Source: an uncultured Clostridia bacterium
Lineage (GTDB): Bacteria; Bacillota; Clostridia; Lachnospirales; Anaerotignaceae
Direction of reading: 5' to 3'
DNA: 64,000 nucleotides
Assembly (NCBI GenBank): GCA_910587735.1
Contig: CAJUNT010000007.1
Coordinates: 1 to 64,000, forward strand
Notes under the pieces: generated by a model
What the model was told of the DNA's origin: nothing
The model's database searches: none
Seen by the model: the letters and a program-made list of their open reading frames with translations, nothing else
Shown: piece by piece, positions 54,508 through 63,097 of the stretch
Position numbering within the stretch: the stretch's first letter is position 1
How the letters are laid out: each line of letters begins with the position of its first letter
Made by a program: the position numbers and the translations under genes

Positions 54508-54694
54508 TAGTATGTAATTGCTTTTGGACAATTTGTAATGACTAAAAAAATAATATGTAGCAAGGTTTTGTCCCAGTACTTATGTATTAAAGCATAAGTT
54601 TTACAGAAAAGAAATATGATTTTTAAATAGGGGCTTTGCGTTGTGTAAAGCCTTCTATTTATTTGTAAAACAAATAACCATAGGAGGGGTGAAT

Positions 54695-55996
54695 ATGTTT
54701 AAAAATATGACTAGTTTGGTATTAGAATCTGAAACAATCAGTCATATAGGCAAAATTGAGAATATTGTCGGCATGGGCATAGAAGCCTCTGGTGGTAAAG
54801 CAAGTATGGGTGATATTAGTTTAATTTATAATGAAGGAAGTAATAAACAAATACCAGCAGAAATTGTAGGTTTTAAAGATGAAAAAATATTTTTAATGCC
54901 ATATGATAATATGAGTGGTATTTCTGTAGGGAGTTTTGTAAGAAATACAAAACAAAGATTGAGGATACCTGTTGGTGATTTTTTGAGAGGAAGAGCCATT
55001 GATGCTATGGGAAATCCCATAGACGGAAAAGGAAACTTTAAGGCAGAAGAATACTATACAGTGGAAAGTCCTTATATCAATCCTTTAGATAGACCACCTA
55101 TTACAGAAAAAATGGAATTTGGAGTAAAAGCGATTGATGGCACACTAACCATTGGTAAAGGGCAAAGAATTGGTATATTTGCAGGTAGTGGTGTTGGAAA
55201 AAGTACATTGCTTGGTATGATTGCAAAAAATGTAAAAGCAGATATTAATGTTATTGCTTTAGTAGGAGAACGTGGTAGAGAAGTTGTAGAATTTATGGAA
55301 AGAGATTTAGGCAAAGAAGGTATGAAACGCTCTGTATTAGTTATTGCCACGAGTGACCAACCAGCAATGATGAGAATGAAATGCCCTATGGTAGCAACAA
55401 CAATAGCAGAGTATTTTAAAGATAAAGGAAATGATGTTCTTTTAATGATGGATTCTCTGACACGTTTTGCTATGGCGCAAAGAGAAATTGGACTTGCTAC
55501 AGGAGAGCCGCCTGTGGCAAGAGGATATACACCTTCTATTTATGCAGAATTGCCTAAATTATTAGAAAGAAGCGGTAATTTTCAAAAAGGTTCTATTACA
55601 GGTGTTTATACTGTGTTAGTAGAGGGAGATGACACCAATGAGCCTATTGCCGATACTGTTCGTGGTATATTAGATGGACATATTGTATTGACAAGAAAAT
55701 TAGCGAACAGCAACCATTTTCCAGCGATTGATGTAAATGCAAGTATTTCTCGTTTGATGAGTAGTATTGTTTCACCAAAACATAAAGAACTAAATTCAAA
55801 AATGAGAGATATTATGAGTGTATATGATAAAAATGCAGATTTGATTGCCATTGGTGCATATAAATCAGGCACAAATGCAAAAGTGGATTACGCAATATCA
55901 AAAATAGATAAAATAAATGGATTTTTGAAACAAAGTACAACAGATAAATTTTCTTATGATGAAGTAGTTGCAGAAATGGAGAAAATTTTAAAATAG
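54695..55996 (+). CDS. fliI: Flagellum-specific ATPase FliI
   Basis: FliI is the hexameric ATPase of the flagellar type III export apparatus. The 433-residue protein shows Walker A AGSGVGKSTLLG (about 164-175), the DEAD-box-like LLMMDSLTRFAMAQREIGLA Walker B segment, GEPPVARGYTPS and the SISRLMSSIV end of the catalytic domain. AGGAGGGG precedes the ATG at 54695; the frame opens further upstream without support. The 187-bp gap before it holds two small hairpins (around 54578-54601 and 54632-54653) of unknown use. Confidence 0.95.
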   Translation: MFKNMTSLVLESETISHIGKIENIVGMGIEASGGKASMGDISLIYNEGSNKQIPAEIVGFKDEKIFLMPYDNMSGISVGSFVRNTKQRLRIPVGDFLRGRAIDAMGNPIDGKGNFKAEEYYTVESPYINPLDRPPITEKMEFGVKAIDGTLTIGKGQRIGIFAGSGVGKSTLLGMIAKNVKADINVIALVGERGREVVEFMERDLGKEGMKRSVLVIATSDQPAMMRMKCPMVATTIAEYFKDKGNDVLLMMDSLTRFAMAQREIGLATGEPPVARGYTPSIYAELPKLLERSGNFQKGSITGVYTVLVEGDDTNEPIADTVRGILDGHIVLTRKLANSNHFPAIDVNASISRLMSSIVSPKHKELNSKMRDIMSVYDKNADLIAIGAYKSGTNAKVDYAISKIDKINGFLKQSTTDKFSYDEVVAEMEKILK

Positions 55997-56037
55997 TTTG
56001 ATAGTGTATTATTCAGGGAGAGGAATGTAGATGGCTT

Positions 56038-56481
56038 ATGAAAAAGTTTAATTTTACATTAGGAACTGTATTAAGCTATAAAAATCAAGTTTTGGATTCT
56101 TTAAAAAATGAACACGCCAAAATATTAGCTAGAATTAATGAGCAAGAAAAAGTAATACATAATTTAGAAGAAGAATATAGAAAGTGTAATAATGATTTTA
56201 ATCAGAAAAAAATGGAAGGCATTACAATAATAGAATCTATTGGATTTGAGGCTTATTTAAGAAGATTAGAGGTTTCCATACAACAGGAAGAAAGAAAATT
56301 AGCATTTATTAAAGTGGAAGAAGAAAATAAACGAAATGAAGTTGTAGTGGCGAAACAAGATACTTCTTCTTTGGAAAAATTGAAAGAAAAAAAATTAGAA
56401 GTATACCACAAAGAAGAACAAAAAGCTGAAGAAGCATTTGTGGAAGAATTTGTTTCATTTAGTCGTATTGTGGCAAAATAA
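56038..56481 (+). CDS. fliJ: Flagellar export protein FliJ
   Basis: FliJ is the coiled-coil central stalk of the FliI ATPase and an export chaperone escort. The 147-residue product is nearly all helix: MKKFNFTLGTVLSYKNQVLD, then heptads rich in Glu, Lys and Gln. This start is typical of the family. Its ribosome site, GGGAGAGG, is about 16 bases away, unusually far. An out-of-frame ATG at 56031 lies closer to it and encodes only six residues ending within fliJ. Confidence 0.88.
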   Translation: MKKFNFTLGTVLSYKNQVLDSLKNEHAKILARINEQEKVIHNLEEEYRKCNNDFNQKKMEGITIIESIGFEAYLRRLEVSIQQEERKLAFIKVEEENKRNEVVVAKQDTSSLEKLKEKKLEVYHKEEQKAEEAFVEEFVSFSRIVAK

Positions 56482-56601
56482 CTATGGTAGTGTATTCTTA
56501 AAGATATAAATTTGAATATTCAAAATATATTTTGACGATTTAAATTTGTTCTAAAAGAATTTGCTATATAATATTATTATTTATTTCAGGGAGGTGAAGT
56601 T

Positions 56602-57867
56602 GTGGATACAAGCGTAAAATTTAATGATTTTGTAGCAATGCAGGGACAGGCGATGACAACAAAATTAAATGGTTCTGACTACAAAAATGATGCATTTTAT
56701 GGTTTTATGCAGCAAACAGCAGAAACACAAAAAATAAGCAATCAGGACTCTGTAAAAAAGAATACTTCTTCAAAAGACACATCTAAAAATGATGCTGTTG
56801 ATAAAAAAGAAGATGCTACAAAAACAGAATCACAACAAAAGGAAGATGTGACAGAAAATGATACAAAAGATGTAAAAGAAGATATGATTCAGCAGGTAGA
56901 TTTAGCGATGTTTGCTGCAGCAGTAAATGTGAACATTGTACCAGCAGAAAATACAGTATCAGAAGCTGTTTCAGAAAATCCTATTGTACAAACAGAAGTA
57001 GCGCAAGTACAAACAAATGTGAATGCAAACATAGATGCAAACACAACAGAACAAAAAGTACAGGTTGCTGATACAATGCAGCAGCAAGGAAATGAAATGA
57101 AAGTTGAACAAGCAACTCAACAAACTGCACAAACAGAAAAAATAGTTTCTGAACAAAAACCAAATGAAACACAAACAGAAAAAGCTATTGAAGTGCAGCC
57201 AAAACAAGAGCAAGTGAAACAGACAGAAACAGCAAAAGTAGAAACAAAAACAGAAACTGTGAAAACAACAGCAGAAGAAACAAATGTAGTAGAGCAAACA
57301 ACAGAAACAAAATCAGATACAACACAGACAAACACTTCTGAAGAAGATACAGATTTGTTTGAAAAAGAAATGCCTACTACAAGTAAAAAAACATTCTCTG
57401 AAGATGTTATTAATATTAAAGTAGGAGAAAATGCACAAATTGCTGATGCTGAAATGGCACAAAAAGTATCTGATAAAATGCTTGCAAAATTTGCACAGCA
57501 TGAAAATGAATTTGAAATTCAGCTTACACCAAAAGAATTAGGCAAAATTGTAATTAAATTGGTTATGGAAAATGGTCAGGCACACGTTTCCATGTTTGCT
57601 GAAAATACTAAAACAAGCAGTCTGCTTGCTGAAAAAGCAAGAGAAATTAGTTCTATTATAGAGCAAAATACAGGCAATAAAACAGATGTAGTTGTTGTTG
57701 ACAAACAAGAAATGGAAGCGCAATACCAAAATAAAGAAGGTAAAGGAGAAGGCTTTACAAGACAGCAAGAAGAACAACAAAGACAACATCAACGAAGATT
57801 GCAACAAGAACAATCCAGAGATTTTATACAGCAAATGAGATTAGGATTGTGGAATAGAGTATCATGA
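56602..57867 (+). CDS. fliK: Flagellar hook-length control protein FliK
   Basis: FliK measures hook length and triggers the switch of export specificity. The 421-residue protein has a long low-complexity N-terminal ruler rich in Gln, Thr, Glu, Lys and Val (about 40-260) and the conserved Flg_hook domain toward the end (about 270-370: FEIQLTPKELGKIVIKLVME, then NGQAHVSMFAEN). The C-terminal tail is very Gln/Arg-rich (QQEEQQRQHQRRLQQEQ). It starts at a GTG at 56602 behind GGGAGGTGAA. Confidence 0.88.
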   Translation: MDTSVKFNDFVAMQGQAMTTKLNGSDYKNDAFYGFMQQTAETQKISNQDSVKKNTSSKDTSKNDAVDKKEDATKTESQQKEDVTENDTKDVKEDMIQQVDLAMFAAAVNVNIVPAENTVSEAVSENPIVQTEVAQVQTNVNANIDANTTEQKVQVADTMQQQGNEMKVEQATQQTAQTEKIVSEQKPNETQTEKAIEVQPKQEQVKQTETAKVETKTETVKTTAEETNVVEQTTETKSDTTQTNTSEEDTDLFEKEMPTTSKKTFSEDVINIKVGENAQIADAEMAQKVSDKMLAKFAQHENEFEIQLTPKELGKIVIKLVMENGQAHVSMFAENTKTSSLLAEKAREISSIIEQNTGNKTDVVVVDKQEMEAQYQNKEGKGEGFTRQQEEQQRQHQRRLQQEQSRDFIQQMRLGLWNRVS

Positions 57868-57886
57868 TGATAAGGAGGAATGGCTT

Positions 57887-58516
57887 ATGGATATTGATAG
57901 CATTAGCGCAGCGTATAATAAGAAGGCAGAGGATAGTTTAAGAAAACCTGGCACATACAGCAAAACGACATTGGATTCAACAGACTTTTTGAAATTGATT
58001 GCAGCACAACTGCAAAATCAGGATATGACAAATCCTATGAGCAATTCAGAAATGATGCAACAGTTGTCGCAAATGTCATCTATACAAACAATGACAGACT
58101 TGCAAGCAGCAATTACAAACATGAATGATATTGCAGTTACAAATTATTCTGCTTCATTGGTAGGAAAAGAAGTTACGGTTGCAGTAGAAGATTCTGAAGG
58201 TAAATTACAAACAATAACAGGTACTGTTACTGGAAGTGGATTATATTCAGGAGAGACAATTGTTTTTGTAGATGGAAAGGCTTATAGTTTATCACAAGTT
58301 ATGGCGATTGGTAAAATTCCAGACGACTTTTTGAAGGAAGAAGAAGATGGAGATACTACTACTGACACAGACAACAGTACTGATACAGATAATAACACTG
58401 ATACAGACAACAGTACTGATACAGATAACAGCACCAATACAGATAATGATACAAATACTGATACAGGTGATAGTTCAGGTAGTGAAGGTACAGAAGAAAC
58501 AAAACCAGAAGCATAA
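57887..58516 (+). CDS. flgD: Flagellar hook assembly protein FlgD with an Asp/Thr-rich tail
   Basis: FlgD caps the growing hook. Residues about 1-85 hold the conserved capping region (STDFLKLIAAQLQNQDMTNP; QLSQMSSIQTMTDLQAAI), then a compact beta domain (SLVGKEVTVAVEDSEGKLQT; KAYSLSQVMAIG). After about residue 158 the protein becomes a run of near-identical six-residue TDTDNS-type units (58362-58466) and ends in acidic residues. That tail is not part of normal FlgD. AAGGAGGA precedes the ATG at 57887. Confidence 0.93.
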   Translation: MDIDSISAAYNKKAEDSLRKPGTYSKTTLDSTDFLKLIAAQLQNQDMTNPMSNSEMMQQLSQMSSIQTMTDLQAAITNMNDIAVTNYSASLVGKEVTVAVEDSEGKLQTITGTVTGSGLYSGETIVFVDGKAYSLSQVMAIGKIPDDFLKEEEDGDTTTDTDNSTDTDNNTDTDNSTDTDNSTNTDNDTNTDTGDSSGSEGTEETKPEA

Positions 58517-58546
58517 ACTTTGTGAAACAGGATAGGGGAATGTTGT

Positions 58547-58936
58547 ATGGTTCAGAACATAAAGAATAATCAAGTTGTAAATGGAATTAGAAGTTCCGAA
58601 TTACAAAAAATACAGGCTGGTCAAAGAGGCGTAGGCTTTGAACAATTATTACAGGAAAGAATACAGCAAACACAGCAAACACAAGAATTACAGTTTTCAA
58701 AGCACGCAAAAGAAAGAATTGACCAAAGAGGAATTGAAATGACATCTACTCTTATGAATGACTTGAATAATGCGGTTGCGAAAGCTAAGCAAAAGGGAGC
58801 AAAAGATGTTGTTGTAATTGGACCAAAAGAAGTATTTATTGTAAATGTTCCCAATAATATCGTTGTTACAACATTAAGCGGAGCAGAAATGAAAAATAAT
58901 ATTTTTACAAAAATAGATAGTGCTGTTATACTATAA
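58547..58936 (+). CDS. TIGR02530 family flagellar operon protein
   Basis: The 129-residue product belongs to the conserved protein found between flgD and flgE in Firmicutes: LQFSKHAKERIDQRGIEMTS, LMNDLNNAVAKAKQKGAKDV, VFIVNVPNNIVVTTLSGAEM. Its molecular role is not well defined; the small HAKERxxQR fold suggests a chaperone or regulator of hook assembly. An AGGGGAATG site lies ahead of the ATG. Position and sequence agree. Confidence 0.88.
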   Translation: MVQNIKNNQVVNGIRSSELQKIQAGQRGVGFEQLLQERIQQTQQTQELQFSKHAKERIDQRGIEMTSTLMNDLNNAVAKAKQKGAKDVVVIGPKEVFIVNVPNNIVVTTLSGAEMKNNIFTKIDSAVIL

Positions 58937-58960
58937 GCTGGACCATTTTATGGAGGCTAA

Positions 58961-58985
58961 GAGGGCAGATTGACTGTCTGCCCTC
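58961..58985 (+). other. Intercistronic hairpin before flgE
   Basis: A 9-bp GC-rich stem GAGGGCAGA/TCTGCCCTC (58961-58969 with 58977-58985) has no T run. It probably stabilises or processes the mRNA just before the highly expressed hook gene. Confidence 0.55.
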
Positions 58986-59021
58986 AATGACAGCATGATT
59001 TTTTAGGAGGAGAATAGTAAT

Positions 59022-59996
59022 ATGGTTAGATCAATGTATGCTGCAATAGCAGGCTTAAAAACACATCAATCAAAAATGGACGTTATCGGAAATAATATTT
59101 CCAACTGTAACACATATGGTTATAAATCATCTCGTGCAGCTTTCCAAGAAGCAATGTATACTACAACATCACATGCAGCAGGTGGCACAAATTCATTTGG
59201 TGGTACAAATGCAGCGCAAGTAGGTTATGGCTGTAAATTAGCATCTATTGATAAACTTTTTGAAGCTAGTACACCAGCAGCAACAGGAAAGTCTTCTGAC
59301 GTTATGATTACTGGAAATGGATTCTTTTTAGTAGGTAATAAATTACCTACAGGTGTAGGTGGTGTTAATCCAGAACAAGGCTCTACAGAAAATGGTGATG
59401 TAGCTAATCAACAAGATATTACATCTTTGCTTTTAACAAGAGTTGGTAACTTTGGTGTAGATGAAGATGGATTTATTGTAGATTCACAAGGTTATGTAGT
59501 ATATGGTTTTACTTATCCAGAAGCGCAACAAGTATATCCAATACCAGAAGGTGCGTCAATTTCACATAACAATCTTATGCCATTGCGTGTTCCTCTACAA
59601 AAAGCAGATGGTACAAATGTTCAGGGAGATGATGGAAAACCACCAGAAGTTACAATTGCTTTTGACCCATCTGGTACTGTTACAGCAAAAGTAGCAGGAG
59701 GAGAAACAATTACAATAGGTGAAATCGCATTAGCAAATGTTCCTAATACTGGTGGTTTGGAAATGGGCACAGGTTCTTATTATACAATTGGAAACAATAC
59801 AGGTGTAGTAGAAGCATTCCAGCCAGGTGATGGAAATACAGCTAGATTACAGCCATCTTGTTTGGAAATGGCTAATGTTGACATTGCAAATGAATTTGCA
59901 GAAATGATTACAACACAAAGAGGTTTCCAAGCAAATACAAGAATTGTTACAGTAACAGACCAAATGCTTGAAGAATTGGTTAGTATGAAACGATAA
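59022..59996 (+). CDS. flgE: Flagellar hook protein FlgE
   Basis: FlgE polymerises into the hook. The 324-residue protein has the N-terminal MVRSMYAAIAGLKTHQSKMD followed by VIGNNISNCNTYGYKSSR, a central FlgE/F/G domain with the DVMITGNGFFLVG segment, and the C-terminal CLEMANVDIANEFAEMITTQ with RGFQANTRIVTVTDQMLEEL. It is short for a hook protein (many exceed 400), lacking a large variable D2 domain. AGGAGGAG precedes the ATG. Confidence 0.92.
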   Translation: MVRSMYAAIAGLKTHQSKMDVIGNNISNCNTYGYKSSRAAFQEAMYTTTSHAAGGTNSFGGTNAAQVGYGCKLASIDKLFEASTPAATGKSSDVMITGNGFFLVGNKLPTGVGGVNPEQGSTENGDVANQQDITSLLLTRVGNFGVDEDGFIVDSQGYVVYGFTYPEAQQVYPIPEGASISHNNLMPLRVPLQKADGTNVQGDDGKPPEVTIAFDPSGTVTAKVAGGETITIGEIALANVPNTGGLEMGTGSYYTIGNNTGVVEAFQPGDGNTARLQPSCLEMANVDIANEFAEMITTQRGFQANTRIVTVTDQMLEELVSMKR

Positions 59997-60009
59997 TAAA
60001 AAATAATAG

Positions 60010-60035
60010 GCTAGAGTGAGTATACTCACTCTAGC
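60010..60035. repeat. 26-bp perfect palindrome after flgE
   Basis: A perfect 13-bp inverted repeat without spacer, centred at 60022/60023, has half-site GCTAGAGTGAGTA. There is no T run, so it is more likely an mRNA 3'-end-stabilising hairpin or a protein-binding site than a terminator. Confidence 0.7.
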
Positions 60036-60080
60036 TGTATATATCCTATTCATATTATTATAAAAAGAGGGGGGCTTATT

Positions 60081-60314
60081 TTGATTAAGCTAACAAAATT
60101 AAACAAAGAACCATTTATTATTAATTGCGGACAAATTGAAAGAATTGAAATGATACCAGAAAGCAAGATTATTATGATGAATAAAGATTATTATGTTGTA
60201 AGAGAAAGCGCAGATGAAATTGTAGAAAAAATTATTGATTATAATGCAAAAATCTATGAATGGCATCAAAAAATGAGTATAGAGCAGAATGATGAAGAAA
60301 ATTTGTTGTGGTAA
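60081..60314 (+). CDS. flbD: Flagellar protein FlbD (SwrD)
   Basis: FlbD/SwrD is a small protein that raises stator torque or power in Firmicutes. The 77-residue product reads MIKLTKLNKEPFIINCGQIE, with the family's PESKIIMMNKDYYVVRESAD segment, and a longer than usual C-terminal tail (about 60-77). It starts at a TTG (60081) after AGAGGGGGG. motA follows 24 bp downstream. Confidence 0.9.
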   Translation: MIKLTKLNKEPFIINCGQIERIEMIPESKIIMMNKDYYVVRESADEIVEKIIDYNAKIYEWHQKMSIEQNDEENLLW

Positions 60315-60338
60315 GGAAGGAATTGGCGGAGGCGTGTT

Positions 60339-61157
60339 ATGGACTTAACGACAATTATTGGTATAGTAGTTGGTTTTGCATTGATTATAAATGGTATTGC
60401 ACTTGATACAAGTGATGGAATTGCTTATGTTATAACGAATCTTAAAAACTTTGCTGACGCACCTAGTGCAATTATCGTTGTGGGTGGTACGATTGCGGCT
60501 ATTGTTGCGAACTATTCCCCTAAACATTTGAAAGCAATACCAAAACATTTAAAAATTATGATGGATGGTAAAAAATTTGACCCAATGGAATATATTGACA
60601 CATTGGTAGATTTTGCACAAATTGCTAGAAAGAATGGACTTTTAGCTTTGGAAGAAAAAGCAAATCAAGTAGATGACCCATTTTTTAAACAAGGCTTGAT
60701 GTTAATTGTAGACGCAACAGATGCAGATAGAGTAAAAGAAATGCTCAATAATGACTTGGACAATTTGGTAGCAAGGCATGATGAAGTTGTAGGAATGTAT
60801 GAAAGAGCATCTTCAACAGCACCAGCGTTTGGTATGATTGGTACACTGGTTGGTTTGATTAATATGTTAAAAAGTATGAATTTAGAAGACAGTAGTGGTG
60901 CAAGCAGTTTGGGTGCAAGTATGTCTGTTGCTTTGGTAACAACATTTTATGGTTGTATATTAGCAAACTTAATATTTAACCCTATTGCAACAAAATTAAG
61001 AATTAGACATTCTGAAGAAGAATTATGTAAGACAATTATTATTGAAGGAGTATTATCCATACAAGCAGGTGAAAATCCTAAATTTTTAAAAGAGAAATTA
61101 ATTTCTTTCTTACCACAGAGACAAAGAGAATTGGCATCTGAGGAAAGTGGAGAATGA
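60339..61157 (+). CDS. motA: Flagellar stator protein MotA
   Basis: MotA forms the ion channel ring with MotB and generates torque. The 272-residue protein has four membrane helices; SAIIVVGGTIAAIVANYSPK in the second, a cytoplasmic loop with the charged residues that touch FliG (around 80-110), and APAFGMIGTLVGLINMLKSM with SMSVALVTTFYGCILANLIF in the last two. GGCGGAGGCG precedes the ATG. Whether it carries H+ or Na+ cannot be decided from this alone. Confidence 0.95.
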   Translation: MDLTTIIGIVVGFALIINGIALDTSDGIAYVITNLKNFADAPSAIIVVGGTIAAIVANYSPKHLKAIPKHLKIMMDGKKFDPMEYIDTLVDFAQIARKNGLLALEEKANQVDDPFFKQGLMLIVDATDADRVKEMLNNDLDNLVARHDEVVGMYERASSTAPAFGMIGTLVGLINMLKSMNLEDSSGASSLGASMSVALVTTFYGCILANLIFNPIATKLRIRHSEEELCKTIIIEGVLSIQAGENPKFLKEKLISFLPQRQRELASEESGE

Positions 61158-61221
61158 TATAAATAGAAAAATAAAGGAAAAATGAATTTTTAAATAGATT
61201 AATTAGAGGATAGGTGTTATA

Positions 61222-62025
61222 ATGGGCAGAAGGAAAAAAAGCGGCGGTGGCGGAGGAGCCAACTGGATGGATACCTATGGCGACATGGTAACGCTATTGC
61301 TGTGTTTTTTTGTGTTGTTATATTCTATGTCAGATGTCAATAAAGAGAAATTCGAAATTTTGGTAAGGGCTTTTAATCCAAGTGCAGCAGAGGTTTCTCA
61401 GATTGTAATTGATTCTAAAGAAGAACCAGGAGAAGACCCTTTGATATCTTCTGAACAAACAGACCCTGTAGATGATTTTGACGAGCTGTTTTATACATTA
61501 TCACAGTATATTGAGCAAAATAATTTGCAAAATGATATAGAAGTTTCTAAGGGAGATGGATTTGCATTTATTACATTCCGTAATAATATATTTTTTGATG
61601 GAGATAGTTATGTGTTAAAACAAGAAGGCAAAGATACATTAGATGTATTAGCGGGTGCGTTAAATAGTGTAACCGAGAGCATTAAAGAAATATCTGTATT
61701 AGGACATACTTCTCAAGCAAGCCCAGATATACCTAATGAGCCTGTAAGTGATAGATTTTTATCATCAAACAGAGCAACAGAAGTGTTGCTATATTTACAG
61801 CAAAAGAATTTTATAGACCCTACAAAATTAGTAGCATCTGGTTATGGTCAATTTAGACCTATCAGTAAATTTGATACGGCAGAAGAAAGAGCAAGAAATA
61901 GACGTGTTGAAATATTGATTACCAAAACAGATGACGTGGAGAGAAGTTTGGAAGAGTATTACGCAGAATCAGAAAGCTTAAAAGTAGAAACCATTTTAGA
62001 GAATTATCAAGAAGCTACACAATAA
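61222..62025 (+). CDS. motB: Flagellar stator protein MotB
   Basis: MotB anchors the stator to peptidoglycan and carries the ion-binding aspartate. The 267-residue product begins with basic residues and a glycine run, then the single membrane helix with the ion-binding D21 in WMDTYGDMVTLLLCFFVLLY. A C-terminal OmpA-like domain (about 110-240) includes SVLGHTSQASPD and SDRFLSSNRATEVLLYLQ with NRRVEILI. It is 64 bp after motA. fliM follows directly; no fliL is between them. Confidence 0.95.
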   Translation: MGRRKKSGGGGGANWMDTYGDMVTLLLCFFVLLYSMSDVNKEKFEILVRAFNPSAAEVSQIVIDSKEEPGEDPLISSEQTDPVDDFDELFYTLSQYIEQNNLQNDIEVSKGDGFAFITFRNNIFFDGDSYVLKQEGKDTLDVLAGALNSVTESIKEISVLGHTSQASPDIPNEPVSDRFLSSNRATEVLLYLQQKNFIDPTKLVASGYGQFRPISKFDTAEERARNRRVEILITKTDDVERSLEEYYAESESLKVETILENYQEATQ

Positions 62026-62064
62026 CAGCAAAAGAAATAATGAGAGAGAGAGGGGGGAAGGTAA

Positions 62065-63069
62065 ATGGCGGAAGCTTTATCTCAAAGCCAAATAGATGCC
62101 TTATTAAGTTCCATGGCAAATGGAGGCTTTGAAGAAGAAAAGAAAGAAACAACCCCAGAGAAAAAATATCGAAAGTATGACTTTTATAGTCCTAAAAAAT
62201 TTACAAAGGATAAATTAAAAATATTAAGTAATATTTATGAAAATTATGCCAGATTATTAAATGCTAGAATAAATGGCTTACTTCGTATGAATAGTCAAGT
62301 TGAAGTTGTCAATGTAGAAGAACAAAGGTATTATGAATTTAGTAATGCTTTGAGAGAAAACGATATGTTGACATTAGTAGACGTCCATTTACCAAACGAA
62401 GCAGAGGAGATAGAAGAAATACCAACCGTTGTATTTACAAATGCAGAGGTTATGCTCTTAATGATTGACAGAATGTTGGGAAGCTCTGGGGAAGAGCCAC
62501 CAAATGTATCTCTTGATTATAAATATACAGATTTAGAATTGGCTTTGTATAGAGATATCACTTCACATTTTATACGCATCATGAAAGATGGCTGGGTAAA
62601 CTATTTAGATGACGTATCATTTGAGATACAAAAAGTAGAAAGAAACGGCAATATGATGCAAACTGTGGGTATGGACGAAACCATAGCGATTGTGGTTTTG
62701 GATATTACAGTAGGCAAAGTAACAGGACAGATGAATATTTGTATTCCTGAAACAATTTTAAGTGTTGTGTTTAATTTAATTGATAATAGAAATAGTAATG
62801 TAGGTAAGAAAGGTAGCATTGAAGATACAGCCGAAGAAATTATGGAGTGCATTAAAAGCTCTACATTGGAAATAAAAGCAGAGCTTGGTCAAGCCCAAGT
62901 GAATTTGAATGATATTTATAATTTACATGTTGGGGATGTTATCAATCTGAATAAACCAAAAGATTCTGAAATCTATCTCTATATTGAAGACCAGCCATGG
63001 TTTAAAGGGAAGCTTGGTGTTCAAAATAAGAACATGGCGGTAAAAATCAGCGGAGTATATGAAGAATAA
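62065..63069 (+). CDS. fliM: Flagellar motor switch protein FliM
   Basis: FliM is the switch protein that binds CheY-P and sets rotation direction. The 334-residue protein has the N-terminal CheY-P docking motif LSQSQIDALLSSM (about 5-17), a CheC-like middle domain starting YDFYSPKKFTKDKLKILSNI, and a C-terminal SpoA (FliN-like) domain with LGQAQVNLNDIYNLHVGDVI. GAGAGGGGGG lies before the ATG. Together with FliG and FliY it forms the C ring. Confidence 0.96.
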   Translation: MAEALSQSQIDALLSSMANGGFEEEKKETTPEKKYRKYDFYSPKKFTKDKLKILSNIYENYARLLNARINGLLRMNSQVEVVNVEEQRYYEFSNALRENDMLTLVDVHLPNEAEEIEEIPTVVFTNAEVMLLMIDRMLGSSGEEPPNVSLDYKYTDLELALYRDITSHFIRIMKDGWVNYLDDVSFEIQKVERNGNMMQTVGMDETIAIVVLDITVGKVTGQMNICIPETILSVVFNLIDNRNSNVGKKGSIEDTAEEIMECIKSSTLEIKAELGQAQVNLNDIYNLHVGDVINLNKPKDSEIYLYIEDQPWFKGKLGVQNKNMAVKISGVYEE

Positions 63070-63097
63070 ATGATTTATTGAAGGAGCGAAAAAAGAA

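Noticed and set aside
58347..58535. Overlapping plus-strand frame in the flgD tail
   Set aside because: It is a frame-shifted reading of the TDTDNS repeat and has no independent start.
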